A DNA stretch of 8,228 nucleotides. It comes from an uncultured Granulosicoccaceae bacterium (GTDB lineage Bacteria; Pseudomonadota; Gammaproteobacteria; CALCKW01). The number at the start of each line of letters is the position of its first letter. The first letter of the stretch is position 1. The stretch is taken from NCBI GenBank assembly GCA_937941555.1, contig CALDHJ010000567.1, positions 1 to 8,228 on the forward strand, written 5' to 3'. The notes under the pieces were generated by a model that saw only the letters and a program-made list of their open reading frames with translations, searched no databases and was not told where the DNA came from. Positions 5,366 to 8,228 of this stretch are shown piece by piece. The translations under genes and the position numbers were made by a program.

Positions 5366-8228
5366 TCAGTTCATGCAGGCCACGTAGTCGCGGTCCGGGC
5401 CGAGGTACTGATTGCGCCGGCCGACATCGAATCCCGGCAAGCCAATAGCGCAAGCCCGGTCAATGTCGAGCACATCCCAGAGGCGAATCCGACCGTCATC
5501 GCCGCTGGTGACCACGCGCGTGCCGTCGGTGTGAACCTGCATCCGCCAGATGGTGCGTTTGTGGGCCTTGATCGGTGCTGCCAACCGCCGCGCTGTCGCG
5601 GTATCCCACCAGTGCAGGTGGCCCTTGCGGTCGGTCGCGACAACGGTCGCGCCATCGGCGAGAAAGCCGACATTGGTCGCGCCACCGGAGTGGCCGGTCA
5701 GGCGGGTGATCTGCTCGCCGCTGGCGAGGTCGTAGAGAGTCACGATCTCCTCACCGGACGCCGCCGCGAGCACCTGCCCATCGGGGCTGAGCGCGACACT
5801 CCAGACCGTTTCGTTGTCGCCGACGATATCCAGCACCACCTCGCCGGTGGCCACATCAATGACCGCAATGTTGCCCAGCGCATCACTCGCCGCGAGCCGC
5901 GACCGGTCGGTCGAGAGCGCAATGCGTGTGAGCTGCCCACGGGTCAGCAGCAAGGGGTCGCCCCAGACACCCTCGTCCACCGAATACGACAGCACACCGC
6001 TGTCGGCGCCGACGAGCAGCGTGCGGTCACCGTGCACGAATGCCAACGCCCAGACCGACTGATCGGGCACCGCGGTCTCCTGCAGCAGCGCACCGTTGGT
6101 CGCGTTCCAGAGCTTGATCTGCCCGGCCCGGTCGGCAGATGTCAGCACCTCGTCGTTCTCCGAGTAGGCGAGCGCCCACACACCGGCGAGGTGGCCGCGC
6201 AGATTGATCGGCCGATCAGCCGTTGCGGTGCGCCAGATCTGCACCTGGCCGGATTTGTCCGCGCCGGCGAGGTAGACACCGTCGCCACTGAGACTCACGC
6301 CCTTGGCCGCGCCACCTGCAGTCTCCCAGTCGCGGGCGAGCGGGAAGCGCTCATCGAGCGTCCAGAAACGGACAATCTGATCGCGGCCCAGGGTCACCAG
6401 CACGCTGCCGTCCGCGCTCAGCGAGCTTGCAACCGGCGTCTGTGAATGGCCGGGCGCCGATGTGATGGCAAGCCTGGCATCGTCCATCGACCATTGCTTC
6501 AAGCGACCGCTGCTGTCACCGCCGAACAGGCGCTCGCCGTCGGGGTGAAAAAAGAGGATGCCGGTACGGCCGCTGAAATTGAACGGCGCATCGATCTGTT
6601 CGCCACTGGGAAACGCATGCAAGTTGGCGAAACCGTCGGTGTCGACTGCGGCGAAGCTTGTGCCGTCGATGCTGAAGGACAGATCAACCAGGTGATTCGA
6701 GTGCACCGTTTGAACCGGCCCGAGCACACGTTCGCCGGTGTCAACCGCATAGGCCGTGATGCTCTTGTCGGCGTTGCCGGTCAGCACATAGCGGCCGTCG
6801 CGGCTGACCGCGACGGCGTTGTAGCCATAGTCCGACTCGGCAAGCGGTGGCGGTTGATCGGCACGGCCATCGAGGAACACACGTTGCACCGTACCGGCAT
6901 CGTTGGCCGAGACCACCGATTGACCGTCGGGCATGAAGTCGACATCGACAATCACGTCCGTGCTGGTCGCGAGCAACTCGGAAGACCAGCGCCCGGTCGG
7001 GCTCGGCTGCCAGTGGCGCAGCGTGCCATCGGTGCTGGCCGTCACCATCGAGCGCCCATTGGGGCTGAAAACGATATCGCGAATGCCGCCGTCATGGTCC
7101 TGCACGGGCGGTTGCACCGCTTCGCGGTTGGCGATGTTTATGAACTGCACTTCACCACCGAGGGTGCCGATTGCCAGCATTGACCCTTGCGGGTTCAGCG
7201 CGACAGATAGCGCATTGCTCGCCACCAGCGGGCTGCCAAAGAGAAAGGGACCACCGCGCTCGAGCGTGTGACGCGCCGTCGCCATTGCCGCGCGCGTGTC
7301 AAAGGACGCGGCTGACGGGCGTGACATCGCCATCGACTCGGCGGCGAGCACTAGCGCCAGACGCGGATCCTCTTCGACGTGGCCGTAGGCCGCCGCACCG
7401 AGCGCACTGGCAAAGCGCGACTCGGCGTCGGCGGTGGCGGCGTCGGCGAGCTCGGCGTTGCGCTCAGACTCGCGCGACGCCTTGATTGCGATCACGGACG
7501 ACACACTCGCGCCAATCGCCAACACCGTGAGCGCGGCGATGGCGCTGTTGCGCAAGCGCCGGCTGCGCCGTTTGCGGGCGTGTTCGGCGGCCTCGCGTGC
7601 GTCTCGCTCCGCGACCGAGGCATCGAGAAACGCCTGTTCCTGCGGGCTCAGCAGGCCCGGGTTATTGCCGAGCCACTCGCTCGCGGCGAGCAACGGCGTG
7701 CCGCGGTAGAGAAGATCAGGGTCATGCGACTCCGCCTGCCAGTCCTGTGCGGCACGCGAGATCTTGTGGCGCACGCGCAGGTCGTCGCGCGACTCCTCGA
7801 TCCAGCGGTGCAACCGTGGCCAACTGTGCAGCAGCGCTTCGTGCGCGATCTGCACGGTTTCATCGTCGATGCTGAGCAGGCGCGCGTCGGTCAGCACTTG
7901 AATCACCGAGGCATCAATCGCTTGTGCATCATTGTGATCGTTGAGTTCCGCACGCGAGACGACGCGGCGGGTATCAGGGGTGGTGTTGCTGCCGGCCGCG
8001 ACCAGACGCAACATCAGCTGCCGGGTCTGCTCGCGCCCGGCGTCGTCAAGTTGGTGTTCGTAGGAGGCATCCGCCGTCTGGCTGATCGCCCCGACCACGC
8101 CACCGGCGGCCTCGAATCCAGCCAGCGTGAGCGTGTTGCCGTCGCGCCGCACCCAGGTCTCGACCAGCGAGTGCGCGATCAACGGCAGCGCGCCGGTCTC
8201 GTCACCAGCCTGTTCGATGATCGCCTCG
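5366..8228 (-). CDS. STAND-type NTPase (nSTAND1-like) with transmembrane helix and double WD40 propeller; N-terminus outside window
   Basis: 953 residues are visible, numbered here from the right edge; the frame is open to base 8228, so the NTPase Walker motifs and start lie beyond it. Residues 1-200 match the C-terminal half of nSTAND1 proteins: GDETGALPLIAHSL (8-21), FEAAGGVVGAIS (38-49), a winged-helix-like IAHEALLHSWPRLHRW (127-142) and LLYRGTPLLAASEWL (172-186). A charged helical stretch (about 197-225) ends in KRRSRRLR, followed by one membrane helix (227-248). A helical linker leads to 14 WD-like repeats (about 336-920), ending in a tail (921-953) with the only two cysteines, 926 and 951. 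STAND proteins are signal-triggered switches whose C-terminal repeats sense a ligand or partner; the output domain should be at the unseen N-terminus. The gene converges on the cyclase gene. Ligand and output are unknown. Confidence 0.9.
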   Translation of the reverse strand, partial: EAIIEQAGDETGALPLIAHSLVETWVRRDGNTLTLAGFEAAGGVVGAISQTADASYEHQLDDAGREQTRQLMLRLVAAGSNTTPDTRRVVSRAELNDHNDAQAIDASVIQVLTDARLLSIDDETVQIAHEALLHSWPRLHRWIEESRDDLRVRHKISRAAQDWQAESHDPDLLYRGTPLLAASEWLGNNPGLLSPQEQAFLDASVAERDAREAAEHARKRRSRRLRNSAIAALTVLAIGASVSSVIAIKASRESERNAELADAATADAESRFASALGAAAYGHVEEDPRLALVLAAESMAMSRPSAASFDTRAAMATARHTLERGGPFLFGSPLVASNALSVALNPQGSMLAIGTLGGEVQFINIANREAVQPPVQDHDGGIRDIVFSPNGRSMVTASTDGTLRHWQPSPTGRWSSELLATSTDVIVDVDFMPDGQSVVSANDAGTVQRVFLDGRADQPPPLAESDYGYNAVAVSRDGRYVLTGNADKSITAYAVDTGERVLGPVQTVHSNHLVDLSFSIDGTSFAAVDTDGFANLHAFPSGEQIDAPFNFSGRTGILFFHPDGERLFGGDSSGRLKQWSMDDARLAITSAPGHSQTPVASSLSADGSVLVTLGRDQIVRFWTLDERFPLARDWETAGGAAKGVSLSGDGVYLAGADKSGQVQIWRTATADRPINLRGHLAGVWALAYSENDEVLTSADRAGQIKLWNATNGALLQETAVPDQSVWALAFVHGDRTLLVGADSGVLSYSVDEGVWGDPLLLTRGQLTRIALSTDRSRLAASDALGNIAVIDVATGEVVLDIVGDNETVWSVALSPDGQVLAAASGEEIVTLYDLASGEQITRLTGHSGGATNVGFLADGATVVATDRKGHLHWWDTATARRLAAPIKAHKRTIWRMQVHTDGTRVVTSGDDGRIRLWDVLDIDRACAIGLPGFDVGRRNQYLGPDRDYVACMN
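5375..5452 (-). other. C-terminal two-cysteine tail of the STAND/WD40 protein
   Basis: Visible residues 926-951 run from Cys in RACAIGLP to Cys in RDYVACMN, with NQYLG between them. A similar tail, with a Cys near each end, follows the WD40 domain in many nSTAND1-WD40 proteins as I recall them. No other cysteine occurs in the 953 visible residues, so the pair may form a disulfide if the region is exported. Confidence 0.5.
5468..7222 (-). repeat. Array of 14 WD40-like protein repeats
   Basis: Counted by eye at visible residues starting near 336, 378, 422, 466, 509, 550, 594, 637, 678, 721, 761, 803, 845 and 888. Each has the pattern of a hydrophobic strand, S-x-D-G or P-D-G turn, a short strand ending T/S-x-x-x-D-G, and a final strand often ending in W or Y-D. 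The best-conserved units are 2, 9, 12, 13 and 14 (for example RIRLWDV near 913-918). Units 5, 6, 10 and 11 are degenerate. Fourteen units fit two seven-bladed propellers. The repeats differ at the DNA level, so this is old duplication and not a recent tandem array. Confidence 0.8.
7484..7549 (-). other. Predicted transmembrane helix of the STAND/WD40 protein
   Basis: Visible residues 227-248 form an uncharged hydrophobic stretch rich in Ala, Val, Leu and Ile. The residues just before it (KRRSRRLR, 218-225) are strongly basic; those after it are mixed with several acidic residues. By the positive-inside rule the NTPase side is cytoplasmic and the WD40 side is outside. That topology is inference. 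Confidence 0.7.

Noticed and set aside
5297..7183. Long plus-strand open frames (382 and 245 codons, same frame) opposite the STAND/WD40 gene
   Set aside because: They lie fully antisense to a gene with clear domain homology, show no recognisable domain, and have the Arg/Val/Ala/His-rich make-up of a shadow frame caused by GC-rich codon bias.

Overview
The window is high-GC, densely packed bacterial chromosome. Twin-arginine export, a TRAP solute-binding protein, RhtB/LysE exporters and a PaaI thioesterase fit a Pseudomonadota bacterium, most likely a gammaproteobacterium. That placement rests on gene content only and is tentative. No rRNA, tRNA, CRISPR array, insertion sequence or integrase was seen.

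Layout. (1) 1-751, minus strand: 5' part of a Tat-exported TRAP solute-binding protein of the 2-oxo-acid (TakP/FcbT1) type, cut by the left edge. (2) 752-1073: a 322-bp gap that holds its leader and probable control region. (3) 1074-4300, minus strand: five genes running leftward, in transcription order a secreted DUF2059 protein, a 3-hydroxyisobutyrate-dehydrogenase-family reductase, two tandem LysE/RhtB exporters and a PaaI-type thioesterase. The last four are tightly spaced (gaps of 30, 52 and 3 bp) and look like a small metabolite reduction/export unit. (4) 4301-4422: a divergent intergenic region with a perfect TATAAT box, a 14-bp palindrome and a UUCG-capped G/C hairpin. (5) 4423-5349, plus strand: a class III nucleotide cyclase domain fused to an FHA domain. 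(6) 5366-8228, minus strand: a very large STAND NTPase / transmembrane / WD40 protein, converging on the cyclase gene with only 16 bp between stops and running off the right edge.

The signalling pair at the right is the most interesting part. The cyclase keeps its metal-binding and transition-state residues, but both positions that normally choose the purine base (Lys and Asp) are replaced by Gln52 and Arg109. The STAND protein has a winged-helix-like segment, one transmembrane helix, 14 WD-like repeats (enough for two seven-bladed propellers) and only two cysteines in 953 visible residues, both in the last 28. This suggests an exported double propeller closed by a C-terminal disulfide and linked through the membrane to a cytoplasmic NTPase. 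That the cyclase and the STAND protein work together is inference from adjacency, and their convergent orientation does not imply co-transcription.
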